DNA of 64,000 nt from UBA710 sp051645705 (GTDB lineage: Bacteria; Bacillota_I; Bacilli_A; Mycoplasmatales; Metamycoplasmataceae): contig JBOFBU010000002.1 in the NCBI GenBank assembly GCA_051645705.1, forward strand, positions 248,001 to 312,000, in the 5' to 3' direction. This document shows, in pieces, positions 9,798 to 21,118 of the stretch. The translations under genes were made by a program, and so were the position numbers. The notes beneath the pieces were generated by a model. The model made no database searches. It saw only the letters and a program-made list of their open reading frames with translations, and was not told where the DNA came from. Within the stretch, counting starts at the first letter, position 1, and each line of letters starts with the position of its first letter.

Positions 9798-11285
9798 TTA
9801 TTTTGCTAAATAAATATGTGTATCAATATCAATATTATTTAAAAATGTATTAGAATCAGTTACTATATTTATTTTTTTATCTTTGATTATTTCTTTTATT
9901 ATTTTAATAATTTCTGGTTTTATTCATTTTTGTTTTTCGGTACTATCTAAAAAAATAATATGTGGTTCTGTATTTAATAAAATAGAAACAAAATCAAAAA
10001 AACTCGAAATATTTTTTGTATTTATTGAAATTAAAAGTTTTTTTCTACTTAAAAGATTAAGGATAGAAATAATTTCAGAATTGGAAATATTATTAATAAA
10101 ATTAATATGATAAATATTATTTTTATTTTCACTCATTAATTCAATTGAATTTAATATATCATAATCATTTACATCAACTATATAAGGACCTTTTAAATTT
10201 TTTAATGAAAATTTTAAGAAATTATCAACTAACAATTCTGATAAATTTAAATTATTAAAAATGTCTTTCGAAAATAAAGATTCATCTATATTAACGGTTG
10301 GTTTTATATACATTAAAACTTTCTTTTGATTTTCATCATAAATATCTATTTTTTTGTATTCTTTTATATTTTTAGAAGAAATTGATTCTATTTGTTTTGA
10401 GAATAATAACTTAAACTCTTCAAATTCATTGAAATAAATATTTTTTTCACAAAATTCAAAATGAATTTTTAATTCAAGAGACTTAATTATTGAAAATTTA
10501 ATTCTTAAAATAAAATTATTTAAAATTTCTAAATTTGAAATGTCGCTTCCTTCAACTAAAGATGTTCCTCTAAAATTTAATTTTATAAATGAACTAACAT
10601 TATTTTTCATTAATAATTTATTAATTTTTTGTTTTAAAATAAACAATTCCTCTTTTGTTTCACAATAATAAATAATAGAAAGAATTTGATTAATAATAAA
10701 AAAATTGGGTTCTTTTTTTAAAAAAAATAATTTCTTAAGATTTAATATAATATTTTTTTTATCAGAAATATTGAAAGAATCTAATTTAAAAGATACAAAA
10801 AGCATATATTTCCCAGGCATATTTATTAGATCATTTTTATGTAAAATAGTTGGCTCTTCTTCTTGAATCTTTCATTCTATATAACCATTAATATTTTGAT
10901 TGGAATTATAATGAAAATATAAATTATAATTAATTAATTTTTCATTTTTTTCTTCAAAAGATAAATAAATATAGTCTTTATTTTTTTGTAAAATTTTTAC
11001 TGCATTTTCTATTTTTTTTATTGTTTCACTATTAAATTTTTCAAAAAATTTATCATATGAAAATCATTGATTATTTACTATAGGAAATAGTGGAAAATTT
11101 TTATTCCCAAAAAAAATGTTATTTTTAATTATTATTCTTTTTTTTTGTTCATCCAAAATAAAAAAAATAGCATCTTTTTCATTGTGTAATATATTTTTAT
11201 TTATATTAATTAAAAATAAAAATAAAAAGATAAAAATAAAAACAATAATAAATAATAAAGTAAATAATAATATATTAGTAATCAT
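9798..11285 (-). CDS. Membrane-anchored protein resembling a decayed GGDEF-EAL tandem
   Basis: 495 residues. An N-terminal helix (residues about 3-27, very rich in Leu, Ile and Phe) anchors it. Residues about 155-268 follow the GGDEF layout: KYMLFVSFKLDSFN for the first strand, then INQILSIIYYCETKEELFILKQKI and a GTSLVEGSDISNLEILNNFI segment. Residues about 285-495 follow the EAL layout: LLISINTKNISSFFDFVSIL matches the position of the DDFGxGxSS segment and EPHIIFLDS that of the D(Y/F)(I/L)KID strand. None of the catalytic signature residues (GGDEF, EAL, DDFG) survive. The start overlaps the end of pcrA by 11 bases. Homologues in related species are annotated only as a conserved hypothetical family as far as I recall. 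Assignment is inference. Confidence 0.4.
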
Positions 11286-13398
11286 TTATTATCCTTTCTA
11301 ATGAACTATGTGTTTTTAAAAATTGTTTTTCGCCAACTTCTTTGCTATCAAATTTAATTCAAATACAATCATCAGTTATATTTATAATTATACCTATTCC
11401 AAACATTCTATGTTTAACTTTATCACCTATCATAAAATCAAAGATATATCCGTTATCTGTTTTTTTAGCTGGAACATCAAAATGATACTTATCAATATTT
11501 AATCCCATTTCTTCTATAAATCTTGAAGGTTTTATTGGTTTATTATTTAAATCATAACCACTTGAACATGTAATATATAAATTTGTTTTTGCTCTTGTAA
11601 TCGCTACATAAGCTATTCTTCTTTCTTCTTCTAATTTTTCAATATCATTTGATTCAATAGCTTTAGCTGAAGGAAAAATATTTTCATTCATACCAATAAT
11701 AAAAACATTTTTAAACTCTGTTCCTTTAGAATTATGAATTGTCATAAGAGTTACTGCAGAAATTTCTTCTGAATCTCCCTCATCTTTTTCAGTAGTTAAG
11801 GCAATTTCTTCTAAATAATTTATTAGTTTTTTATTTGGATTATTTTTTATTCATGTTTCCATTGATTTTAATAGTTCATTAATATTTTCTAATCTATAGT
11901 CTTCTTCATTAATTTCAAACAATGAGAAAAATTTAATTTCTTTTAATAAAGATTTTAAAACAACATCAAAATTATATTTTGACAGCAATTTATTATGTTT
12001 AATTATTATATTAATAAATTTTACTAAATTAACTTTTTCATCTTTTGATATATCTAATTCTTTTCAATGTAATTTAATAACTTCAAAAATAGATATTTTT
12101 AGTTCTTTTCCTTTTTTGATAAGCAATTCAATAGTTTCTTTACTAATGCGGAAAGAAGGAATTATTATTATGGCAAGAAGATAAATTTCTGAAAAATCAT
12201 ATATCGTTCTTAATAAAGAAAATACCTGCATTATTTCTTTTCTTTTTAAAAACTTTTCTGAACCAATAATTTTAAAATGAGTAGAAGATTCAATTAGCGC
12301 ATCTTCAATTGCTCTTGAATAAAAATTGCTTCTGAAAATAATGCAAATATCTTTTAATTGATTTTTTTCTTGTTTTAAAAGATTAATTTTTTCAATAACT
12401 CATTTTGCCTCTGTTTCAGGAGATGAAGAATAAAAGAAATTAATATTTCCTTTTTCTCCTGATTTAGATACTAAAGATTTAGGGATTCTATAAACGTTAT
12501 TTTTAATAAGTTTATTTGCTGCATTAATTATTTTTTCATCAGATCTATAATTAGAGCTCATTATAATCGTTTTGGTTTTAGGAAAATCACGATCAAAATA
12601 ATTAATTAAATTAATATCAGAACCTCTTCAAGAGTAGATAGTTTGATCTGGATCACCAACAATAGTTATATTATTAGTAGAAAGTAATAATTTAACTATT
12701 CTATACTGTATATCTGATGTATCTTGAAATTCATCAATTAAATAATATAAAAATTTCTTGCTTCATTTATTTCTAACCACTTTGTTTTCAATAAGTAATC
12801 TTTCTGTAAAAACTAATAAATCATCTAAATCTAAATACTTCTTACTCTCTAAGAATTTTTCATATCTAAAAAATACTTTTCTTCTTATTGAAATATTAGG
12901 ATTTATTTTATCATCTTCAGGTAAATTTCCTAATATTTTATTATAAGAAATAAACTGAATTACTTTATCAATATCAATAATATTATAATCAATTGATAAA
13001 TCTTTTAAAATATCAATAATAATTGATTTTTGGTCTTTTTTATTAAGAATAACAAAATCATTTTTTAATTCATATTTTTTTAATTTACAAATATCTTCAC
13101 GAAGAATTCCTAAACATAAACTATGAAATGTATGAATAAGTGGAGGCTTTTGATTTGATAATAAAGCAATAACTCTATTTTTTAATTCATGAGCTGCTTT
13201 ATTTGAAAAAGTAAGAGCTAAAATTTTTTCAGGAAGTATTTTATTATGATAAATTAAATAAGCAATCTTCTTACAAAGAATAGAGGTTTTCCCACTTCCT
13301 GCGCTAGCTATAATTCTTATCGGTCCTTCAATAGTTAAAACAGCTTCTTTTTGTTCTGGATTTAAGTTTGCTATTAATTTATTATAAAATTCATTCAT
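11275..13398 (-). CDS. pcrA: UvrD/PcrA-type superfamily 1 DNA helicase
   Basis: 3'-5' helicase in repair and replication. 707 residues. Motif I ASAGSGKTS at about 35; TLTFSNKAA-type motif Ia (ALTFSNKAAHELKNR); motif II IDEFQDTSD; motif III VGDPDQTIYSWRGSD with a TGA Trp; motif V MTIHNSKGTEFKNVFIIG; motif VI EEERRIAYVAITRAK. The C-terminus keeps a Tudor-like GDKVKHRMFGIGII segment. I place the start at ATG 13398, where AAAGGA stands correctly upstream; an in-frame TTG at 13413 would include that ribosome site. The 3' end overlaps the next gene. Confidence 0.93.
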
Positions 13399-13409
13399 AT
13401 TTATTCCTT

Positions 13410-14081
13410 TCAATTTATTTTTATTTCTTCTTTTTTTTCAGGAAAAATATCCTTTGAAGAAATTAAATCTATTTTTTCAAATTTATTAATGAAAATATAC
13501 TTTATATTATTTAATTTATCAAAAAAACCTTGATAATTTTTATTTATACTTATTGATACCAAACTAAATAAATTTATAATAATAACTAATGGCGATAAAA
13601 TAGCTGGTATTGAAATTCCCATAATTTCTAATGTAGTCATCTGATTAGTAGTTTGATCATTTTGTAAAGTAAATAATTTTTGTGCCGACGAAGGAGGAAC
13701 AAAACTTATAAAACATAATAGAATAAAAATTCATAAAAAAGATCCCATAAAATTTTTTTTAAAAATTAAAAATAATTTAGAAGATAAATTGTTTTTTTCT
13801 TCTAAATTATCATTAATTGGTTTTATGAATAAAATTATTTCTCCTATATTTCTGCCTTTAAAAAATAATGGAATAATAAAAAAATATATAAAAATAATTA
13901 ATATAAAAGAAAGTAATCAAATATAATAAAAAACATTATTTAAAATTAACTCCCCATTTTTATTATCAATTGCTATTAATGATAATGGAACTACTATTAA
14001 AATAATAATAAAAGAATTAATAAAAACGGAAGATAAGCGTGAAATAAAATTTGCGGGTTTGTTTATTTTTTTTTCTTCCAT
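13410..14081 (-). CDS. RDD-family membrane protein
   Basis: 223 residues with four hydrophobic segments (about 18-37, 57-82, 125-145 and 170-195). RLSSVFINSF near residue 14 corresponds to the RDD motif with Asp replaced by Asn, and FKGRNIGEIILFIKPI near residue 83 is the second conserved RDD segment (usually GxTxGKxLxGLKV). RDD proteins are poorly characterised; some act in ion or osmolyte exchange. Its AGAGGA ribosome site overlaps the stop of the gene upstream, and pcrA follows 11 bases downstream, so it sits inside an operon. Confidence 0.75.
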
Positions 14082-14082
14082 T

Positions 14083-15057
14083 TTATTCCTCTAATAAACT
14101 AAAAGTTTTTGTATTTATTTCACTATTCAACAATATTTTTGTTTCATTATTTTTTTGAAACATATATGGATTTGAAATATTAAATGAATTGTTTTTTTGT
14201 TTTTTTAATTTATTAATATAATTTTGAATTTTATTTGGCATGATTAATTTATTTTTAAAAAAAACAATAACATTTTTATTAGAATAAAAACCTAATAAAA
14301 TAACTTTAAAAAAATATAATTTTGCATAGTAGAATTCTAAATTATATTTACCATTTTGTAAATATAAAGTTTCTAAAGAATTTCATTTCTGAATAGATTT
14401 AGAAAGTAAAGGTAAATCTTCTTTTTGAATTGTTAAAGAATTAACATTTTTATTAATTCTTTTATATGTTTTGGCACATAATAAAGACAAGTAAACAATA
14501 TCTTCAGCTCATGTAGATGAAGATTCAACAAATTCATATGGAAGTTCATTTATTTTTTTAAAAATAGAAGTTTTAATTATTTTATTAAATAAAAACGGAA
14601 AAACATATGGAATTATATTAGTTGTTTTTAAGATTTCATATGTTACATTATCTTCTAAATTATTTCTTCATTTTGGACTTCAAGAAGAAATTCCTTTTAT
14701 TTCTAAAGGGAATTCTAATATATCAGTTTCTTCATTTATTAAAATATTATTTATTTTTTCAACAAATTTATTTGATTTAAAATCTTCAACAGAAGAAAAC
14801 ATAACATATTTATTATTTATTAATGATATTGATGATAAAACAAAATGAACAAAAGAAATTTTTCTAGTATTAAAAACAATTTTTAAATTATTATTTTCAA
14901 ATACTTTTTGTAGTTTTGAAATGGAATTAATAAGAGATTGATCAAAATTTTGAACTAATAAAATTAACTCAAAATTATATGAAGTTTGTGTTAACATATG
15001 AGATATAAATTTATTAAGTTTTTTATCAGAGGAAACCAAAATTATTAATGAAAACAT
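14083..15057 (-). CDS. Glycosyltransferase family 2-like protein, degenerate active site
   Basis: 324 residues. The N-terminal 100 residues follow the GT-A fold of family 2 enzymes: FSLIILVSSDKKLNKFI..MLTQTSYNFELILLVQ matches the SIIIPVYN...L.Q...FE(I/V)I(I/V)VDD pattern, and NNKYVMFSSVEDF takes the place of the strand ending in DxD. Neither the VDDGS Asp pair nor a clean DxD is present, so sugar-nucleotide binding is doubtful. The C-terminal 200 residues are not recognised. It is first in the operon with the RDD protein and pcrA; the last bases of this gene carry the ribosome site of the RDD gene. Confidence 0.5.
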
Positions 15058-15111
15058 TTTATCTCCTTATAAAATTATAAATATATCTAAATTAATTATA
15101 CCATATCAAAA

Positions 15112-16341
15112 TTATAGTTTTTGATAAATAGGGAATGAAGATAACATTTTTTCTGTTTCTTTTTTTAGTTTTAAAATAGTTTTTGAATTTTTATAATTTT
15201 TAAGGCAATTATCTATTAAATTAGCAAGAATTCTAAAATCTTTTTCTTTAAATCCTCTAGTTGTCATTGCAGGAGTTCCTACTCTAATTCCGCTAGTAAT
15301 AAATGGAGATTTAGTTTCATTTGGAATTGTATTTTTATTAACTATAATATTTATTTTCATTAAAATATTTGCAGCATCTTTACCAGTTAAATTATATGAT
15401 TTTAAAACATCAATAATAAATAAATGATTATCTGTCCCGCCAGAAATTATTTCTGCTCCTAATTTTTGAAATTCATCACAGAAACTTTGAGAATTTTTCT
15501 TTATTTGTTTTTGATATGAAATAAAAGAAGGTTTTAATGCTTCATAAAAACCAACAGCTTTCCCAGCTATCATATTAAATAAAGGTCCTCCTTGAAGTCC
15601 AGGAAAAACTAATTTATCAATTCTTTCCGCTATTTCTTTATCATTTGTTAAAATTATTCCACCTCTAGATGCTCTAAGTGTTTTATGAGTTGTTGAAGTA
15701 ATTATGTCAGCATATCCAACTGGAGAATTATGTAATCCAGTTACAATAGCGCCCGCTATATGTGCTACATCAGCTAGTAAAAAGGCATTAACTTTTTTAG
15801 CAATTTCTGAAAATCTTTTAAAATCAATTTCTCTTGAATAAGCACTTGCTCCGCAAATTATTAAATTTGGCTTAACATCAATTGCTATTTTTTCTACTTC
15901 ATCATAATCAATTAAACCTAAATCATTTGTTCCATAAGTAAAACCTTTATAAAATATACCGGAAAAATTTATATTATAACCATGTGTTAAATGCCCGCCA
16001 GCAGATAAAGCCATACCTAAGACTTTATCTCCCGGTTTTATTAGTGCTGCAAAAGCTGCGGCATTTGCAGAAGAACCTGAATGAGGTTGAACGTTGGCAT
16101 AGTCAACTTTAAAAAGTTTTTTAATTCTTTCAATTGCAAGTTTTTCTACAATATCAACATTTTCACAACCATTATAATATCTTTTACTTGGATATCCCTC
16201 ACCATATTTGTTAGTAAGAATAGAGCCATTTGCCTCCAAAACATCCATAGATACATAATTTTCAGAAGCAATTAGTTCAATATGATTTTTTTGTCTTTCT
16301 AATTCATTTTTGATTGCTTTTTCTATTTCTTTATCTTTCAT
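15112..16341 (-). CDS. glyA: Serine hydroxymethyltransferase
   Basis: PLP enzyme converting serine and tetrahydrofolate to glycine and methylene-tetrahydrofolate. 409 residues, full length. K220 in STTHKTLRASRGG is the PLP lysine; ELIASEN near residue 22, YGEGYPSKRYY near 46, QPHSGSSAN near 85 and DVAHIAGAI near 191 are standard. AAAGGA lies upstream of the ATG. Together with folD at the other end of the window it supplies one-carbon units. Confidence 0.97.
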   Translation of the reverse strand: MKDKEIEKAIKNELERQKNHIELIASENYVSMDVLEANGSILTNKYGEGYPSKRYYNGCENVDIVEKLAIERIKKLFKVDYANVQPHSGSSANAAAFAALIKPGDKVLGMALSAGGHLTHGYNINFSGIFYKGFTYGTNDLGLIDYDEVEKIAIDVKPNLIICGASAYSREIDFKRFSEIAKKVNAFLLADVAHIAGAIVTGLHNSPVGYADIITSTTHKTLRASRGGIILTNDKEIAERIDKLVFPGLQGGPLFNMIAGKAVGFYEALKPSFISYQKQIKKNSQSFCDEFQKLGAEIISGGTDNHLFIIDVLKSYNLTGKDAANILMKINIIVNKNTIPNETKSPFITSGIRVGTPAMTTRGFKEKDFRILANLIDNCLKNYKNSKTILKLKKETEKMLSSFPIYQKL

Positions 16342-16398
16342 ATTTAATCCTTTTATATTTAAAATTATAAATTTTTATTAAAAAAATATTTGATAACT

Positions 16399-16404
16399 TA
16401 TAAT
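16399..16404 (+). promoter_or_regulatory. -10 box TATAAT for the RNase J-like gene
   Basis: TATAATATAA in the glyA/RNase J divergent region, about 70 bases before the GTG start, which has its own AAGGAG ribosome site. The near-palindromic box could serve the opposite strand as well. Confidence 0.5.
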
Positions 16405-16474
16405 ATAAGTTAAAGTAATTTTCTTAAAAATTAAAATCTTTTTATATATTTTATAAAAAAATCAAGGAGAAAAA

Positions 16475-18121
16475 GTGAGTTTAATAAATTTTTTTGCATT
16501 AGGGGGGCTGGATGAAAACGGTAAAAACTGTTATATTTTAGAAATAGATAATGACATTTTTATTATCAATTACGGAAAAAAAGTTCCTATTTCTTCAACT
16601 AACGGAATAGATACTCTAATAGCGGATTATACATTTATTGAAAAAAATTCTCATAGAGTTAAAGGTGTTTTTATAACAAATATTGATAATGATAATCTAG
16701 CAGGTTTACCTTGATTAATTATGCAAGTAAGAGGACTTAAAATTTATTCTTCTTCTTTTTCAAACTTTGTAATCAATAATCGTTTAGAAAAATATAATAT
16801 TGAACACAATGACTATGAGGTTTTAAGCATTAACCCAAAAGGATTAACTATTGGAAATGTTTTTATAAAACCATATATTCTAGCTTCCGCTGTTCCTGGA
16901 AATCTAGGTTTACAATTTAATACTAATGATGGAAATATTTTATTTTTAAGTAATTTTGTTGTTGGAGAGCTTGGTATTTTCGGAAATACAAATTTAGAAT
17001 TTATAAAGAAAAATAATGAAAACTTATTAGCATTGATAATTGATTCAGGCGCTTCAAATTTTAATGGAAGATCAATCGATCATATAGATCTTACAAACTC
17101 ACTTGAAGAAACATTTAATAAATCAAAAGATGATGAAAGAATAATTGTTGGAGTATATGATAATGATATTTATTCTGCATTTCAAATAATTACTTTAGCT
17201 AAAAAATATAACAGAAAAATTATTCCTTATGGAAAAACATTTAATCAATTAATAGATCTAATTATTTCTACAAATGAAGAAATATCATTTCCTCCAATTC
17301 TTTATTATAAAGAAATTGAAAAACAAGAAAAAGTTGTTGTATTAATATCGGGAATGATTGAAAGATTATATAAAAGATTCTTAAGAATTACAGAGGGAGA
17401 AGATATTTATATCAAATTAAAAAATAATGATCACGTTATTATGATCGCTCCTCCAATAAATGGATTAGAAGCACAAAGTGCTTTTATGCTTGATGAAATC
17501 GCTAGAATAACTCCTAATATTTATGATTTTTCTTCTTTAGAACATTATAATTATAGACCTGCAAAACAAGACATAATTGATATTAGTACATTATTAAAAC
17601 CAAAATACTTGTTCCCTATTCAAGGTTTATATAGACATATGATTACAACTCAAAGAGAAGTTGTTAAAACAGGAAAAAATATTGCTACTATTCCAATATT
17701 AAAGAATGGTAAAGTTGCTAAAATAGAAAACGGAAAACTAATATCTCAAAATGAAATGATGAAAAATATTGGAGATATTATAATTGATGGTTTTGGTGTT
17801 GGAGATATTTCTTCTGAGGTAATTTTTGAAAGGGAAACACTAGCTAGAGATGGAGTAATTATTATTTCAATCATTACAGATAAAAATTATAAAAAAATAT
17901 ATAACAACATTGATATTAAATATATTGGTGTTATTCCTTCAGAAAATAGACCAAAAATAGATGAAATTATTAAAAAATTAGTTATATCAAAATTTTTTAG
18001 TACTGATGTAAAAAATAAATCTAAGGAATTAAACAATAATTTGAAAAAATTAATTAAAAAATTAATTTTTAAAATAACATCAAAAGAACCTTTTGTTATT
18101 GTTTTGTTTAATGAATTATAA
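16475..18121 (+). CDS. rnjB: RNase J-like protein with all metal ligands replaced (J2-type)
   Basis: 548 residues, RNase J length and layout: N-terminal ALGGLDENGKNCYILE, beta-lactamase and beta-CASP parts, LLKPKYLFPIQGLYRHM, and a C-terminal GDIIIDGFGVGDI domain. The signature H-x-H-x-D-H is N69-I-D71-N-D73-N74, and the usual PVHGEYR is PIQGLYR with Q383 replacing His; the HxSGH segment is also absent. Such loss is known for J2-type partners that support an active RNase J1. I infer a structural partner in RNA decay, not a nuclease. GTG start with AAGGAG. The 3' end contains the promoter of the next gene. Confidence 0.8.
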
Positions 18122-18127
18122 TATAAT
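18122..18127 (+). promoter_or_regulatory. -10 box inside the RNase J stop region, probable leaderless start
   Basis: TATAAT begins at the last base of the RNase J-like gene; eight bases separate it from the ATG at 18136 and no ribosome site is present, so transcription should start close to the start codon. Confidence 0.5.
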
Positions 18128-18135
18128 TATTACAA

Positions 18136-19038
18136 ATGAAAATGAATAAACAAGAAAAAAAGAAAAAAGAGAAAAAAGAAAAATTTAAATATAACCTTTA
18201 TAGCGGTAAAAAAATTTTTTTTGTTTTTTTATCAATATTTTTTTCTTTTTTATTTATAACTTCAATTATAAATTTAGAATATGTAGATCTTATTTCTTCA
18301 TATACTTTCGGTGCATTATTTGGTTATTATTCTTTTCTTTTTTATATATTAATGATTTTTTATTGTTTAGATAGAGCATTTAATATAGGTGGAAAATTAA
18401 AATTATCCTTTGATAAAAAAAATAAAATTAATTTGAATTTTAAAAATATAGTAATTATTTCTTTTTTAATTATTATTATTATTGATAGTTTTACGTCTTG
18501 AATAATGATGAAACAACTTTTTATTGGAATCGACTTATGAAGTATAAAATATAATGATTGATGAAATAGTTTTTCAAGTAGTGGTAATTGATTAAATATA
18601 AATAATTTTAATTCAGGAATTTTAATTATTTTTATAACAACTCTTTTTGAATTTTGAACAAGTTTTGCTGTTTTAATTATTTTTTGTTTTATATTATTAT
18701 TTGTACAAATTATTACAATTTTTAAAAAAGATTTAATTAAAAATGTTTTAACAATTAAAAAAAGAAAGAAAAATGAATGGAAACAATTTAATGAACATAT
18801 TAATAATGTTGTTAATCCAATAAATAGTAAAAAAGTAGCAATTGCTAATAGAGAAGATATTGAAAAACCTAAAAAATTTGAAGAAAAAAGGGAAGTTGAT
18901 GTAACAGAATTATTTCCTTTTGATGATCCTTTTTCAAAAGATAATTTAGAGAATAAGGAATGAAAAACTGGTATTATCGATATTAACGAAGAAGAAACAA
19001 AAAATAAAAAAGTAAAAAGAAATTATGTTTCTAAATAA
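18136..19038 (+). CDS. Membrane protein resembling the FtsK 4TM domain without the motor
   Basis: 300 residues. A Lys-rich N-terminus is followed by four hydrophobic segments (about 25-50, 58-80, 98-128 and 155-195) and a 100-residue acidic and basic soluble tail. SYTFGALFGYYSFLFYILMIFYC and the later FNSGILIIFITTLFEFW resemble the loop-and-helix pattern of the FtsK N-terminal domain, which anchors the translocase at the septum. There is no Walker motif or ATPase. The match is weak and is inference; it may be an unrelated membrane protein. The second ATG two codons in is an alternative start. Confidence 0.45.
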
Positions 19039-19064
19039 AAAAAAATATTTTTTTAAAATATTTA

Positions 19065-19070
19065 TATAAT
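19065..19070 (+). promoter_or_regulatory. -10 box for the thioredoxin-like gene, probable leaderless start
   Basis: TATAAT with seven bases to the ATG at 19078; the intervening bases contain no purine-rich ribosome site. Confidence 0.5.
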
Positions 19071-19077
19071 TATTATA

Positions 19078-19401
19078 ATGAAAAAAATTAAATGAAACGA
19101 TGCTCAAGAACTACTTAATAAGAAAAAAGTTACCTATCTAATTTTTGAATCTGATTGATGTGGAGATTGTCTTATGATGAGACCTATTATTGAAGAAGTA
19201 GGGGCAAAAATGAATGATGAAAATGATTTTCAATTAATTATAGTAGATGCTGATGAATCAGGACTTTTTAGAAAAGAAAGTATTTATAATATTAAAAAAA
19301 TTCCTGCTCATGTTTTTTTAAAAAATGGTCAAATTAAAGAAATACTTTATGAATACCAACCAGCAGAATTATTAATTGAAAATATAAAAAAATTAATTTA
19401 G
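19078..19401 (+). CDS. Thioredoxin-like protein with WCGDC active site
   Basis: 107 residues, the size of a single thioredoxin domain. W27-C28-G29-D30-C31 is the redox motif (TGA-coded Trp); LIIVDADESGLFRKESIYNIKKIPAHVFLKNGQ follows, with the conserved cis-Pro in IPAH and the KNG turn. The CGDC sequence differs from the classical CGPC and should alter the redox potential. It probably reduces cytoplasmic disulfides; partner reductase not in this window. uvrC begins 4 bases downstream. Confidence 0.8.
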
Positions 19402-19405
19402 CAAT

Positions 19406-21118
19406 ATGAACATTAAAGATAAAGAACACTTTGCCCTTCCAGAAAATCCTGGTGTTTATTTTTTTTTAAATAAAAATAAAGAAATAATTTATATTGGAAA
19501 AGCTAAAAATATTAAGAAAAGAATAAATCAATATTTTAGTGGTAGTGTTAACTCATACAAAACTCCAAAGATGCTTGAAGAAGCTTCTTCTATTAAAACA
19601 ATCATTACTAATTCTGAAAAGGATGCTTTAATCTTAGAAAGAAATTTAATTGATGAACATCGTCCATTTTTTAATATTTTATTGCTCGATAATAAAAAAT
19701 ATCCATATATTAATATATCTCTTAAAAAAGAGTTAGAAATCAAAGTTAAATATATTTATAAAGAAGAAAAAAATTCTTATTATTTTGGACCATTCCCTAT
19801 TGGATATAATTACCATTCAATAATAGATCATCTTGAATATAGTTTTTTATATGAAAAGGGATTACCAATAGATAGAAAAAAAATTTCTTATGAAAAATGA
19901 AAAGAAAAATTTGAAGCATGTAAAAAAATTCTTTCATCAAATAAAAATTATATTAATTTTTTAAAAACAAAAATGATGGAATTTTCATCCTTAGAACTTT
20001 ATGAACTTGCGAATGATTATAAAAAAACAATAGAATTTTTTGAAAAAAATAAAGAAAAACAGCTTGTTCAATTGGGAGAAAATGTTAATTTTGATGTTCT
20101 TGCTTTTATTAAAAACGAAAATTTCTTTTACATTAATATTGAACTTTATAGAGGCGGTATGTTAATTGATGATAATAATGAAATTATTGAAATTAATATT
20201 AGTGAAAAAGAAACAATAAGACAATTTATAAATCAATATTATAAGAATAAGTTATTACCTAAAATAATTATTTCTAATTATGATAGTGATTATTTAGATT
20301 TATTTTTTTCAGCTGAAATTATTGTTCCTAAAAAAGGATCAAAAAAAATCATTTTAGATACTTGTTTGCAGAATGCTGAAAATAATATGAAAATAATAAA
20401 ATTAAAATATGAAAATAATAAAAGTAGAAATGAAAAAACGAATAGTTTTCTTAAAAAAATAACAAATATAAAAGAACTAAAAACATTTTTAATAGTTGAT
20501 AATTCTAATTTTCATAACGAGCTTCCTGTTTCTGTTTTTTTATTTTATAAAAATAATTTAAAAATTTCTAATAAATGTAGAAAGTATTCTATTAAGGAAA
20601 ATGATATTAAGAAATATGGTAATTCTGATCTTTCATATTTGGATATTGGAATAAATAAATATTTTCGAAAAAGTGAAAATGAAATACCTGATATTTTAAT
20701 TGTTGATGGAGGTTCTGCACATTTAAAAGTTGCAAAAAATGCTATTGATGAAATAAATATAAAATTACCTATTATAGGTCTTGTTAAAGATGAAAATCAT
20801 AAAACTAATTATTTAATTAATATTAAAAATGAAAAAATAGAAATTGAAGATAAGGATATCTATAATTTCTTATCATCAATACAAATAGAAGTAGATAAAT
20901 TTGCTAAAAATTATTTTAGAAAAGAAAAAATTTCTTATTCGTTAGAAGGATCATTAGTAAAAATAAAAGGAATAGGACCTAAAATAGAAGAAATGCTTTT
21001 AAAAAAATTTGGTTCTTATTCAGCAATTTATAATGCAGAATTAAATGAATTAGAAAAAGTTGTTTCCAAAAATATCGCTTTAAAAATTAAAGAATATTTT
21101 AAAACAAAAAAATATTAG
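19406..21118 (+). CDS. uvrC: UvrABC excinuclease subunit C
   Basis: Makes both incisions in nucleotide excision repair. 570 residues. GIY-YIG nuclease at residues 1-95 (PGVYFFLNKNKEIIYIGKAKN, ERNLIDEHRPFFNILL), a UVR-like coiled region around 190-230, an RNase H-like C-terminal nuclease with LIVDNSN and IPDILIVDGGSAHLKVAK, and a terminal helix-hairpin-helix pair (VKIKGIGPKIEEMLLKKFGSYS). One TGA Trp near 19898. The TAG stop overlaps the stop of convergent ychF. Confidence 0.95.
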
